A stretch of DNA of 64,000 nucleotides. It comes from Clostridiales bacterium (GTDB lineage Bacteria; Bacillota; Clostridia; Saccharofermentanales; Saccharofermentanaceae). A program made the translations under genes and the position numbers. The stretch lies in NCBI GenBank assembly GCA_017510605.1, contig JAFWMQ010000017.1, positions 1-64,000 of the forward strand, in the 5' to 3' direction. Below the pieces are notes generated by a model, which searched no databases, was not told where the DNA came from, and was given only the letters and a program-made list of their open reading frames with translations. Below, piece by piece: positions 42,435 to 51,104 of the stretch (its first letter is position 1; each line of letters starts with the position of its first letter).

Positions 42435-43631
42435 ATGAATAAATGGACGAGGGCAGCCATACCGGCTCTGTTGATTCACTGTTCGATCGGTACGGTCTAT
42501 TGTTGGAGCACGTTCAAAGAATCGATTGCAAATGCCATCGGCATGAGCACTTTCTCGGTCGGCTGGGCCTTCAGCTTCGCGATCTTCTTCCTCGGCATGT
42601 CCGCCGCTTTCGCGGGCAAGATCGTAGAAATGAACATTCACAGATCATCTCTTATTTCGGCTATTTGCTTTACCGTCGGCATGATAGGAACAGGAGCAAC
42701 CATACATTTCCTGAGGGGCCCTCTGGCACTGATACTGATCTACATTTTCTATGGCTGCATCATGGGCATCGGATTAGGAATAGGATACCTGACGCCCGTA
42801 AAGACCCTGATGCTCTGGTTCAAGGATAATAAGGGTCTTGCTACGGGAATTTCGATCATGGGTTTTGGTCTCGCGAAAGCGATTGCAACGCCGATCATGG
42901 AGATGCTCCAGAATAATCTCGGAATAGCACCGATGTTCTGGATCCTCGGAGGGATCTATTTCGTAATGATGTTTGCCGGACATCTGCTTTTGAAGAAACC
43001 CGAGGGCTGGGTCGAGGATAAGACAGTCAATAACAGCTTCAAAGTAACGTCGATGTTTAGGGATAAGACCTTTATCGGAATCTGGCTTATCTTCTACATT
43101 AATATCCATTGTGGCCTGATGCTCATCACTTACGAAAAGCAGCTTCTCAACGAGAAATTCGCTGGTCTTGCGATTCTTGCGACTATCGTCAGCATCGTGC
43201 CTTCGGTAACTGCTGTATGCAATGCTTTAGGCCGTATAGGTTATTCTACTGTCTCTGATAAGATGAAAGACCGCGCGACGGTTTACGGGATAATATTCCT
43301 GTCGTGCGTGGTTCTCTGCGGCTTGTCTGCGCTTGTCAGCAATGGCTTTATCATCATCGCGCTGTTAATGGTCATAAATCTCGGTTACGGCGGCGGCTTC
43401 TCGACACTGCCGGCGCTTCTTGAATCCAGATTCGGAATGAAGAACATCTCCAAGATACACGGCCTCTCGCTCTCTGCATGGGCTGTGGCTGGCATTACGG
43501 GCAATAATCTCTCGGAGATAATACTTTCGAACACCGGAAACAACTATACGGCCATTATTGTTACTGCGATGGCCTTGTATGCAGCAGCCGGAGTGATCTA
43601 CTTCACGATGGTAAAGGCTAAGAAAGCTTAG
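42435..43631 (+). CDS. MFS transporter, oxalate/formate antiporter (OFA) family
   Basis: A 398-aa inner-membrane carrier with about 12 helices. The N-terminus ALLIHCSIGTVYCWSTFKESI is characteristic of OFA proteins, followed by GIGYLTPVKTLMLWFKDNKGLATGISIMGFGL, the MFS loop between helices 4 and 5, and GYGGGFSTLPALLESRFG late in the chain. OFA members exchange carboxylates such as oxalate, formate or pyruvate; the substrate here is unknown. ATG 42435 is chosen because GAGGGG (42421-42426) lies 8 bases upstream and the motif-bearing N-terminus starts there; a longer frame back into the repeat would add an unrelated leader. It appears to be a single-gene unit. Confidence 0.92.
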   Translation: MNKWTRAAIPALLIHCSIGTVYCWSTFKESIANAIGMSTFSVGWAFSFAIFFLGMSAAFAGKIVEMNIHRSSLISAICFTVGMIGTGATIHFLRGPLALILIYIFYGCIMGIGLGIGYLTPVKTLMLWFKDNKGLATGISIMGFGLAKAIATPIMEMLQNNLGIAPMFWILGGIYFVMMFAGHLLLKKPEGWVEDKTVNNSFKVTSMFRDKTFIGIWLIFYINIHCGLMLITYEKQLLNEKFAGLAILATIVSIVPSVTAVCNALGRIGYSTVSDKMKDRATVYGIIFLSCVVLCGLSALVSNGFIIIALLMVINLGYGGGFSTLPALLESRFGMKNISKIHGLSLSAWAVAGITGNNLSEIILSNTGNNYTAIIVTAMALYAAAGVIYFTMVKAKKA

Positions 43632-43893
43632 TCAGAGCAGTTGTTTTTTGAAGAGTTCAGACTATATAAACGGGCAAAACCAATAAGTGTGGCCTGGAAT
43701 AGCCGTAAATCATGGAATTGAGCTGTCTTCGGCATCTGTTTTCTTAAAAAGTCCATGAAAACCATTGGTATTTTGAATAGATTTTATTAAATATCCTTGA
43801 TTCGTTTGGTAAATATAGTCAAATCCAACAGTATTTTTTATGCAGTTGCACAGCGATAAAATGTAATCAACTCGGAATAAAGGAGGGGATCAA

Positions 43894-44964
43894 ATGAAAA
43901 CGAGTAAGATTACAAGAATTCTCTGTGCAGGCATGACAGCAGCATTGATGGCAACATCTTTCACAGCATGCAATAAGGCAGAGGAGACCACAACAGAAGC
44001 TGAAGAAACAAAGGCCAGCGAGACTACTGCCGCTGAGACAACCGCTGAAGAGACCACAGCAGAGGCTACAGAGGCTGCTTCACAGTTCACATTGCCTGAA
44101 AAGTTTGTTTTTGACGGCGATTTTGAGCTCCAGGTAATAGGCTATGAGTACTTCGACACAGGTGACAAGTACGAATATGACATTCTTAATGTCTACTATG
44201 ACTTTACTTCTTTAAGCGACAGATTCACAAAGGTAAATGCCATTTACTGGTCTGCAACGCAGGATGGCGAAGAGCAGAAGTTCAGCCCGTCATCCAATTC
44301 CACTTTCAATAACATGGATTTCAATGACAATATCTGGCTCTATCTCCAGAAGGGAACAACTCTCCGCGGCATGGCTGAGTTCTCGACGATCAAGGGCAAT
44401 ACTGATGTTGTAACCATCGGTATCGGTTCTGACAGCAACAATACCCAGTACTTTGATGTCGATCCCAAGTGGGAGATGCCTGACATCCGTCACGAGGATT
44501 TTGAGGTTGCAAAGGTTCCGAATCCCGCATTCGGTCCCGGCGGACTCACAGAAGGTGATTCACCCAGTGGTAAGTTCTCCATTCAGGTAAATGACGTTAC
44601 CGGCGTATTCAAGGGTACTGATCTTGACCGCGACAGCAATATTGTTGAGCACAAGGTTATCGGTATTTCTTACACATGGACAAATACAAGCGGTAAGGAA
44701 GATAACGCATTCATGGTTGCTTCCGGAAGCTGCTACGTATTCCAGGATGGTATTTCCCTGAACACCACAGGTTCACCTAAGGATTCTGAGGATGCAGGAA
44801 AGACACAGGCTGATCTGCCTCAGTATGAGAAGATCGCAGACGGTGATACCATCACATACACTGCATACTATAAGCTCCGTTCTGACAGTCCTATTGAGAT
44901 CGTATTCAGAGATTTCATGACTCAGGATGTATTCGTTGATGTAGTTTACAATCTTCCTGCATAA
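43894..44964 (+). CDS. Lipoprotein with two DUF5067-like domains
   Basis: A 356-aa secreted lipoprotein: signal peptide with lipobox SFTAC (lipidated Cys26), a Thr/Glu/Ala-rich stalk (~27-65, repeated ETTAEETTAE), and two beta-sandwich domains (~70-195 and ~215-355). Each domain opens with a F-x-L/I-QV-x-(G/D) pattern and contains a phrase about stimulation of binding seen in DUF5067-type telokin-like proteins (DILNVYYDFTS; KVIGISYTWTN). Likely extracellular and tethered to the membrane, role unknown. AGGAGGGG stands before ATG 43894, and a strong terminator follows the stop. The gap 43632-43893 upstream shows no other gene or clear structure. Confidence 0.82.
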   Translation: MKTSKITRILCAGMTAALMATSFTACNKAEETTTEAEETKASETTAAETTAEETTAEATEAASQFTLPEKFVFDGDFELQVIGYEYFDTGDKYEYDILNVYYDFTSLSDRFTKVNAIYWSATQDGEEQKFSPSSNSTFNNMDFNDNIWLYLQKGTTLRGMAEFSTIKGNTDVVTIGIGSDSNNTQYFDVDPKWEMPDIRHEDFEVAKVPNPAFGPGGLTEGDSPSGKFSIQVNDVTGVFKGTDLDRDSNIVEHKVIGISYTWTNTSGKEDNAFMVASGSCYVFQDGISLNTTGSPKDSEDAGKTQADLPQYEKIADGDTITYTAYYKLRSDSPIEIVFRDFMTQDVFVDVVYNLPA

Positions 44965-44988
44965 TCGGTAGAAAAGCTTAAATTTTAT

Positions 44989-45018
44989 GGGCTGTCTCAA
45001 TGAGACAGCCCTTATTCT
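44989..45018 (+). terminator. Rho-independent terminator of the lipoprotein gene
   Basis: A perfect 10-bp stem GGGCTGTCTC (44989-44998) / GAGACAGCCC (45002-45011), loop AAT, tail TTATTCTT. Confidence 0.92.
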
Positions 45019-45072
45019 TGGTCAAAAAAAACAGTCAACTCGAGCTTAAGTGTTTTTTTGTATTACTGAATT

Positions 45073-45163
45073 ATTACTGAAATCAGGTCCCAATCATTAA
45101 CTTTTTAGTAATTTGTAGTGAAATTACTGATTCTGTCATTGTTTTCTGGCGAATCTAGTAATT
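45073..45163. repeat. Paired ATTACTGA / TAGTAATT hairpins, 50-bp period
   Basis: ATTACTGA occurs at 45073-45080 and 45123-45130; TAGTAATT at 45106-45113 and 45156-45163. Both arms repeat with a 50-base period, and in each unit the arms can pair (in the second, ATTACTGATTC with GAATCTAGTAAT). A further ATTACTGA is at 45063-45070. The stretch lies between the lipoprotein terminator and the next promoter. Confidence 0.7.
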
Positions 45164-45223
45164 ATTCTGTAATGGAAGTTTTAATTCACCTGTGGCAAAA
45201 GAGGGGCTATCAATAAAATTACT

Positions 45224-45251
45224 TTGACAATCAAAACAATTGTTGTATTAT
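45224..45251 (+). promoter_or_regulatory. Predicted promoter of the 45292 gene
   Basis: Consensus TTGACA (45224-45229), a 16-base spacer and TATTAT (45246-45251). The in-frame ATG at 45250 lies inside the -10 box and so cannot be the start. Confidence 0.7.
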
Positions 45252-45291
45252 GCAGGTAGATACCAACCCGTTCAAGCCCTGGAGGCGGATC

Positions 45292-46275
45292 ATGGAGAAG
45301 AGCACGGAAAAGAAAAGTACAGCAAAAAACGTATTCGGCATATTCGGTGCCATAGTTTTCTTTCTATCCTATGTACCATATATTTTTGTGATATCTGCCG
45401 GTATCACGGGCGTTCAGAGAGGGCTGATCGGTGGCCCCTACATCTATGGCTTTGATGCCATGTTCAATAACCTTACATGGTTCTGCATAATTCCCATTAT
45501 TCCCATATGTGCGATCTATCAGCTGGTCTTCGGTTTTCTGTATATCAGAAAGCGTAAGATACTTACTGTAGCTACACTGCTTCTTGTTGCAGGAATAATC
45601 ATTGCATTTATTTCCGTAGGCCTCTCTTTCGAAAATAAAAAGTGCAGTATCATCAGAGCTGACGCGGCCTCGATAAAAACTAATCTCGCTTTAAAGTACG
45701 GTGATGAGATGGCAGGGAACATCGGTATTCAGCTCATGGATTATGATGATCACAGTTATTATGTAATTACAGATGTTCTTCCTCAAGGCGACAGGTTCAC
45801 GATCTATCCTGAGCAGGATTACCGGGATGACCTGATAACCGAATTTGAATTGTATAATGACTCTTTCCACGATGATCTTACGAATTACGTCAACAGGCAG
45901 AATAATCTGCCGGACAATATGAGTTTCAGCATTGTGACGGAATCGATCAATTTCGGTGATTATAAAGACGGCGATGATTATTCGGTCCTTTTCGAGAAGA
46001 CTAAATACAGACTCACCGGAATAACCGTCGATACAGCAGTATTAAATGACGATACTGTTCTGGAGATCATTAATGATGTATGGAATGATCATGCCGGTAA
46101 ATTCGAAAACGAGGATTACTACAATCTGTATATCAAACAGAACGGTAAGAATGCATTTATCGTAACCGTGTACTACAGTCCCGATAAGAAAGAGGGGACT
46201 GCCGATATTTCCACATACTCGGATTATCAGGGCGATACGCGTCTTAATGGAGCAGTAATCGCATTAGAGAGATAA
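45292..46275 (+). CDS. Multi-pass membrane protein with C-terminal extracytoplasmic domain
   Basis: A 327-aa protein with three membrane helices in its first ~125 residues (VFGAIVFFLSYVPYIFVISAGI-like at ~14-36, a pair around 62-90, and TVATLLLVAGIIIAFISVG near 100-118), then a ~200-residue soluble region rich in Asp, Tyr and Asn with no known motif. ATG 45292 follows GGAGGCGGA by 6 bases; the earlier ATG falls in the promoter. It converges on the minus-strand lipoprotein gene with 7 bases between their ends and no hairpin, so antisense read-through is possible. Family unknown. Confidence 0.72.
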   Translation: MEKSTEKKSTAKNVFGIFGAIVFFLSYVPYIFVISAGITGVQRGLIGGPYIYGFDAMFNNLTWFCIIPIIPICAIYQLVFGFLYIRKRKILTVATLLLVAGIIIAFISVGLSFENKKCSIIRADAASIKTNLALKYGDEMAGNIGIQLMDYDDHSYYVITDVLPQGDRFTIYPEQDYRDDLITEFELYNDSFHDDLTNYVNRQNNLPDNMSFSIVTESINFGDYKDGDDYSVLFEKTKYRLTGITVDTAVLNDDTVLEIINDVWNDHAGKFENEDYYNLYIKQNGKNAFIVTVYYSPDKKEGTADISTYSDYQGDTRLNGAVIALER

Positions 46276-46282
46276 GCAGTTG

Positions 46283-48589
46283 TTACGAAGCCTCATCCAG
46301 CACTGTCTGAACGCGCTTCTGCATGACGGGAATCACATCTTCAAGAGCTCTGCCGCCGGAAAAATATGCGGAGGATTCTTCACGCAGTATTTCTTCGATA
46401 GCGCTTCCGACATTCATTCCGCCATACGAAGAAGACAGAATATCAATATACTTGTCTACTGTATCGAAAGGTATCTCGGAACGTGATGATGTGTTGATCA
46501 ATTCCGCATAAGCCGCATTATAAGTGTCGAGTTTATGCTCCGCGATGTATCTTAAAGCATCGCAGTTTATAGGATTGCTGTCAGTCATCGTACTCTGAAC
46601 CTCGAAGGATAAAAGGAGCTTAACGAATTCCGCGCATTCTTCAGGATATTTGGTATCAGCCAGGACACTTACAAATTCATGTGATACCGTCTGAGGGCCT
46701 CTGCCATCGAAGGACGGAAGACCGTAGATCCCTATTCCTTCTCCTATTTCTTCATAGCAGTCGATATACTCATCGAAGCTGTAAAGATACCCATATATTG
46801 CGCCATAATTTCCTTCAAGTCTTGCGTTATGACCCTCAACGGCAGATATGACCTCAGATACGGCAGCGCTGTGATTGCCCGTGTTTTCTTCAGATGAGAT
46901 ATTATCGTTCCCGTGTTCATCAACAAAGAGCATCAGTTCACGGAGTTCTTCTCTGTTAAGATCAGCATGTCCGTCAGAGATGAAAACATCGCTCATGTTC
47001 AGGAATAGTTTTGTGAAGTATTCGGATTTTCCCATTTTAAAGCCTGCGGTAAAACTCATCGGATCAATGCCGTTGCAGACATCATCAACGAATTCCGCAT
47101 ATTGGTCGAAAGTAAATCCGTTCTGGCCGTTCGGCATATTTGTTGAAGCCGTGATTATTCCTGATGCTGAGATATCAAGCGGCACTCTGTAAAGTGAATT
47201 ACCGGATCTTGCGCCATTTATGGCATTTGCGAAATAATGTTCTTCAATAGATTCTTTATCAAGTCCAAGCAAAGGCGCAAGATCAACATACCGGTTGGCA
47301 TCTGATGCATCTGCGATAGGATCTTCAACAAGAAGGATATCTGAATCTATGTCAACGCCTTTTCCATTCTCATCGAAAGGGAAGACATACTTTATGAAGA
47401 AAGAATCATTTCGTTCATTAAAGAGATGGATGGCATTAAAATCTGATTCCGGAGGGTAGAACTCCTGTTCGGTTGATAAGGTCAGGACGGTTTTTCCTGC
47501 ATTTGGATTCTTGTCAGTACGCGAAAGATGCATTATTTCATATCCGAATCTGCTGGTTGTGTATCCGACGGGATCATAGGTCTCTCTTCCTAAAATCATC
47601 TCGTCTCCGTTATCTGAGATATAAAGCAGCTCGGAATCGACAACTTCAGTCATCGGAGCATTGATATTACTGTAATCGCAAATGTGTGTAGGATCTCCAG
47701 TCATGTCATCAACAAAACTGAATCCTTTATAATCTCTTCCTACTGTTTTCCCTGAAGCGCGTTCAATCCACATTTTTGATGTGCCGTAGAGGCCTTCTAG
47801 TTCTTTTGTCTCACCTGTAGCGATATCCAGGGAAACAAATATGATATCGTAAGAATAAGTATAGACAGGGATGATCACTGTGCCGCGCTCTCCGGGAATG
47901 AGCTGCAGAATGCTGTCAACATTTCCGTTTGCAAGTTCCGTCGAGTACATCTCATAGAATGTTCCGTCAGGTCTTACGACTGCGATCGTCTCATTATATG
48001 AATTGATATGAAGAATAAAGACTTTATATCCGTCTTCTGTATACATGTCTGAAATATAGACCGGATTATTGTAGTAGTTATCGACTTCCGGAAGGTCAAG
48101 CTTCTCGCCGTTGAAAAAATAATCAATTACCGTTGTCGTTTCAAGATCAAGTGTCAGTTCAAGGGTATTTAATTTCCCGTCAGTTACCCAGGCTTTATTA
48201 AGGAATCTGTATGTTCCGTCTTCGTTAACAGATGAATATTTCATCTTATCCAGTAATTCACCGTCATACGAGAATTGAAGTATGTATTGTTCGTAATTAG
48301 CCATGATCTCTTCATCTGTAAGATCACGGATATTTCCTGATACTTTCCGTTCCGCATTAACACTTACATAGATGGATCCGTTCATGGCACCTGCGGTCAT
48401 GAAGCTTACATATTCATAATCTTCATCAGAGAAAATATATGAGATGTCAAATGATTCGCATTCATACCAGGGATCGTCTTCTTTAATTACTTCATATTCT
48501 TTCTTTTTGGATGAACATGAAACTGACGATGCCAGCAAAGCGAGCGTTAAAAGTATTGATGTAAGTTTTCTATATGTTCCGTTTTTCAT
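46283..48589 (-). CDS. Large lipoprotein with C-terminal extracellular solute-binding-like domain
   Basis: A ~768-aa secreted lipoprotein. Signal peptide and lipobox-like ASSVSC near the N-terminus, then a beta-rich region (~40-370) of repeated strands resembling a propeller or Ig array, and a C-terminal region (~380-768) with features of family 1 ABC solute-binding proteins (YRVPLDISASGIITAST, GIYGLPSFDGRGPQTVSHEFVSVLADTKYPEECAEFVKLLLS). ATG 48589 is chosen as the start of the signal peptide; TTG 48619 is the longest frame. No good ribosome site is seen for either. It is divergent from the response regulator at 48691 with a shared promoter region, so it may be sensed or controlled by that system. 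No sugar permeases are adjacent. Confidence 0.75.
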   Translation of the reverse strand: MKNGTYRKLTSILLTLALLASSVSCSSKKKEYEVIKEDDPWYECESFDISYIFSDEDYEYVSFMTAGAMNGSIYVSVNAERKVSGNIRDLTDEEIMANYEQYILQFSYDGELLDKMKYSSVNEDGTYRFLNKAWVTDGKLNTLELTLDLETTTVIDYFFNGEKLDLPEVDNYYNNPVYISDMYTEDGYKVFILHINSYNETIAVVRPDGTFYEMYSTELANGNVDSILQLIPGERGTVIIPVYTYSYDIIFVSLDIATGETKELEGLYGTSKMWIERASGKTVGRDYKGFSFVDDMTGDPTHICDYSNINAPMTEVVDSELLYISDNGDEMILGRETYDPVGYTTSRFGYEIMHLSRTDKNPNAGKTVLTLSTEQEFYPPESDFNAIHLFNERNDSFFIKYVFPFDENGKGVDIDSDILLVEDPIADASDANRYVDLAPLLGLDKESIEEHYFANAINGARSGNSLYRVPLDISASGIITASTNMPNGQNGFTFDQYAEFVDDVCNGIDPMSFTAGFKMGKSEYFTKLFLNMSDVFISDGHADLNREELRELMLFVDEHGNDNISSEENTGNHSAAVSEVISAVEGHNARLEGNYGAIYGYLYSFDEYIDCYEEIGEGIGIYGLPSFDGRGPQTVSHEFVSVLADTKYPEECAEFVKLLLSFEVQSTMTDSNPINCDALRYIAEHKLDTYNAAYAELINTSSRSEIPFDTVDKYIDILSSSYGGMNVGSAIEEILREESSAYFSGGRALEDVIPVMQKRVQTVLDEAS

Positions 48590-48626
48590 GGCTTCATTAT
48601 AAATCAATGTTGCCTGCAAAAGAGTT

Positions 48627-48684
48627 AAGATATGGGTAACATTTGTGCCGTCAACTTGATTTGAAAAGGGAATAGAAATAAGAT
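48627..48684. promoter_or_regulatory. Back-to-back divergent promoters
   Basis: Plus strand: TTGATT (48656-48661), 17 bases, TAAGAT (48679-48684). Minus strand: TTGACG (read from 48654 to 48649), 16 bases, TATCTT (48632-48627). The two -35 boxes are one base apart and form TCAAcTTGA, so one bound regulator could affect both directions. Confidence 0.5.
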
Positions 48685-48690
48685 TTTCAC

Positions 48691-49359
48691 ATGAGCAGGA
48701 TATTGATCGTAGAAGATGATGAAGATATCGGAGCAGTCCTTCAAAGAGAGCTGAAGAAGGAGGGCTATGAGACTGTGTGGGCTTCGACCGGAACCGAAGG
48801 CCGCATGATGCTCGGGACCGGTCCGGATCTTATCCTGATGGACCTTATGCTTCCGGGAATGTCCGGTGAGGAACTTCTTAAGCACATTCCGAAGCAGACG
48901 CCCGTCATTGCCGTCAGTGCGAGATCTTCCACAGATGATAAGATATCGCTTCTTTCGGAGGGCTGCGTCGATTATATAACCAAGCCTTTTGATATCAGGG
49001 AGCTAAAAGCAAGAGTAAATGCAGCGCTCCGCACTACATCCCGAAACGGATCTTCTGCGCGCTTAACCTGCGGTGATCTGATAATAGATACGGATAAGCA
49101 TGAAGTATTTGTAGAAGATAAAGAAGTTAAGCTTACAAGGACCGAATACGCGATATTGAAGATGCTCGCCACGGGAAGAGGTCGTGTGATCTCAAAATCG
49201 GAACTTTTGGATCTTATTAAGTCCGAGACACCCGACTGCACGGAGAGTTCCGTTAAGGTCCACATAAGCAACCTCAGAAAGAAGATAAAGGAATATACGG
49301 ATACTGAATATATAGAAGCAGTGTGGGGAATTGGATTTAAGTTAAAAGGAGATCTGTAA
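48691..49359 (+). CDS. OmpR-family response regulator
   Basis: A 222-aa two-component regulator. The receiver domain (1-118) has the acidic pair EDDED (residues 7-11), phospho-acceptor Asp51 in LILMDLMLPG, the switch Ser/Thr region AVSARS and Lys in ITKPFD. The C-terminal winged helix (~125-222) shows LTRTEYAILKMLATGRGRVISKSELL and VKVHISNLRKKI. It begins an operon ending with the histidine kinase at 52169, a probable cognate pair. No ribosome site precedes ATG 48691, and the predicted -10 ends only 6 bases before it, suggesting a leaderless or nearly leaderless message. Confidence 0.95.
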   Translation: MSRILIVEDDEDIGAVLQRELKKEGYETVWASTGTEGRMMLGTGPDLILMDLMLPGMSGEELLKHIPKQTPVIAVSARSSTDDKISLLSEGCVDYITKPFDIRELKARVNAALRTTSRNGSSARLTCGDLIIDTDKHEVFVEDKEVKLTRTEYAILKMLATGRGRVISKSELLDLIKSETPDCTESSVKVHISNLRKKIKEYTDTEYIEAVWGIGFKLKGDL

Positions 49360-50276
49360 TGGATAATGTAGTCTCGATAAAAGACATAAGCAAGTATTAC
49401 GGTAAATCACAGGTTCTTAAGAACGTTTCTCTTGAAATACCGAACGGTTCGATCTTCGGTCTGGTAGGAAGGAACGGCGCCGGCAAGACAACTCTTATGA
49501 GGATAATTACCGGTCTTGCGGAACCGACATCGGGATCCTACTCGATCAGCGGAGTTTCGAGTAAAGACAAGAACATATTGACCGTCAGAAGGAGAATGGG
49601 TTCAATAATAGAGAGTCCTGCCGTATTCCGCAACCTTTCCGCGTATGACAATTTAAAACTCCAATATATAAATCTGGGAATGACTTCATATGATGATATC
49701 CCCGAGCTTTTGGAACTTGTCGAACTTAAGGATACCGGAAAGAAATCAGCCGGTAAGTTCTCCCTCGGCATGAGACAAAGACTCGGTATTGCCGTTGCAC
49801 TTTGCGGAAAGCCGGATGTGCTTATCCTTGACGAACCGATAAACGGTCTCGATCCTCAGGGCATTATAGAGATGCGTGAGATCCTTTTGAGGATCAATAA
49901 AGAAAAACACACGACGATCCTTATCTCGAGCCACATCCTTGAAGAATTATCAAAGCTTGCCACTCATTATGCGTTCATAGACAATGGCGAGATCTTACAG
50001 ACACTGAGCAGTGAAGAACTCATGAGCAAGGTCAGAAAGTCGTCAAGACTTAAAGTGTCCGGAGCAGAAAGTCTGTGTCCGGTTTTCGACAGGGAAAAGA
50101 TCGATTATAAGATCGAAGGTGAGGATACCGTTGATATATATTCAGAGATCACCGCATCAAAAATGGTCTCGCTTGCCAATGAAGCCGGAGTGGATGTTAT
50201 TTCCATTGCCGAGAACAACGAGAGTCTTGAAGGGTATTTTATGAATCTCGTAGCAAAGAGGGAAGGTATCTCATGA
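49359..50276 (+). CDS. ABC transporter ATPase, BcrA/LanF-like
   Basis: A 305-aa ATPase. Walker A GRNGAGKTT (~residue 36), a Q-loop region with RRRMGSIIESPAVFRNLSAYDNL that is typical of the bacitracin (BcrA) and lantibiotic immunity (LanF) group, signature FSLGMRQRLG, Walker B VLILDEPINGLDPQG and SSHILEEL. The C-terminal ~90 residues are the usual accessory domain of this group. It overlaps the response regulator by one base (TAATG) and the permease by ATGA. Likely energises export of, or protection from, a peptide antibiotic. Confidence 0.93.
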   Translation: MDNVVSIKDISKYYGKSQVLKNVSLEIPNGSIFGLVGRNGAGKTTLMRIITGLAEPTSGSYSISGVSSKDKNILTVRRRMGSIIESPAVFRNLSAYDNLKLQYINLGMTSYDDIPELLELVELKDTGKKSAGKFSLGMRQRLGIAVALCGKPDVLILDEPINGLDPQGIIEMREILLRINKEKHTTILISSHILEELSKLATHYAFIDNGEILQTLSSEELMSKVRKSSRLKVSGAESLCPVFDREKIDYKIEGEDTVDIYSEITASKMVSLANEAGVDVISIAENNESLEGYFMNLVAKREGIS

Positions 50277-51103
50277 TATCCTCTTTAAAGTCATCTTTGT
50301 TCAGATTCTTCAGGACTAAACTGTTTTTACTTGTTCTGGGTTTTTCCGTTGTAATGGGAATGGCAATGGTCAATAACACCTGCAGTGATTTGAGTATGTA
50401 TTTTTTTGCAAGGCCCAGATATTTTGACAGTTCATTCGTGGTTTCCTGCATAAGAAAACTTGTCTTTGTCATACCTTTCGGTTCTGCGGTCTTTTGTACC
50501 ATGTTTACGGGATCGGATATCTCCTTCCGTTCGATAAATAATAAGATAGCCACGGGAACACGAAGGATAAGTATCTTTTTCGCAGATGCTGTCACTGCCT
50601 CACTTGCAACGATAATGTCTATTCTGGGAGCGGTGATCGTAATATATGTTTTCGCGAAAACCGTTCCGGTAAAGGAATCTGTAAAGATCAACAGCGTTAT
50701 GGTCGAATCACTTTTTAAGGTAACCGTTATCTGCGTCGCATTTGTTATTCTCTTTACAGTCTTTCAGTATTTACTTTGCAATAAGCTTCTGGCGGTTATG
50801 CTCTCGTTTGTTCTTCTTATAGTGATCTTGAGTTCTACATCTATAATAGATGATCTGCTTCAAAGACCATACAGATACTCTTATACAAATGAAGAAACCG
50901 GGGAAACGCTTTGGGAGACCAATCCGGGATACGTCGGAGGAAACGCCCGGAAAGCTTTGGTTCTGGCAAAGGAAGTCAATCCGTACTACGGGGCGATGAC
51001 TGATGATCCCGAAGGGTCCAAGGCGGTAATGGCGGCAGGAGCATCCATAGTTATTTTTACTGCCGCAGGATTTGTAGTGATAAACAGAAAGGAGTTTCCG
51101 TGA
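50273..51103 (+). CDS. ABC-2 type permease (LanE/LanG-like), first subunit
   Basis: A 276-aa membrane protein with about six helices: one at ~15-35, others around 60-80, 105-130, 145-170, 175-195 and the last at ~250-268. The pattern of short cytosolic N-terminus, then FTGSDISFRSINNKIATGTRRISIFFAD as the coupling loop, is that of immunity-type ABC-2 permeases. It overlaps the ATPase gene and is followed one base later by a second permease, so the exporter is probably a two-permease complex. Confidence 0.88.
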   Translation: MISSLKSSLFRFFRTKLFLLVLGFSVVMGMAMVNNTCSDLSMYFFARPRYFDSSFVVSCIRKLVFVIPFGSAVFCTMFTGSDISFRSINNKIATGTRRISIFFADAVTASLATIMSILGAVIVIYVFAKTVPVKESVKINSVMVESLFKVTVICVAFVILFTVFQYLLCNKLLAVMLSFVLLIVILSSTSIIDDLLQRPYRYSYTNEETGETLWETNPGYVGGNARKALVLAKEVNPYYGAMTDDPEGSKAVMAAGASIVIFTAAGFVVINRKEFP

Positions 51104-51104
51104 T

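Noticed and set aside
43632..43893. Hidden small gene or structured RNA between the MFS and lipoprotein genes
   Set aside because: No ORF with a ribosome site and no convincing hairpin; only AT-rich sequence and a likely promoter region.
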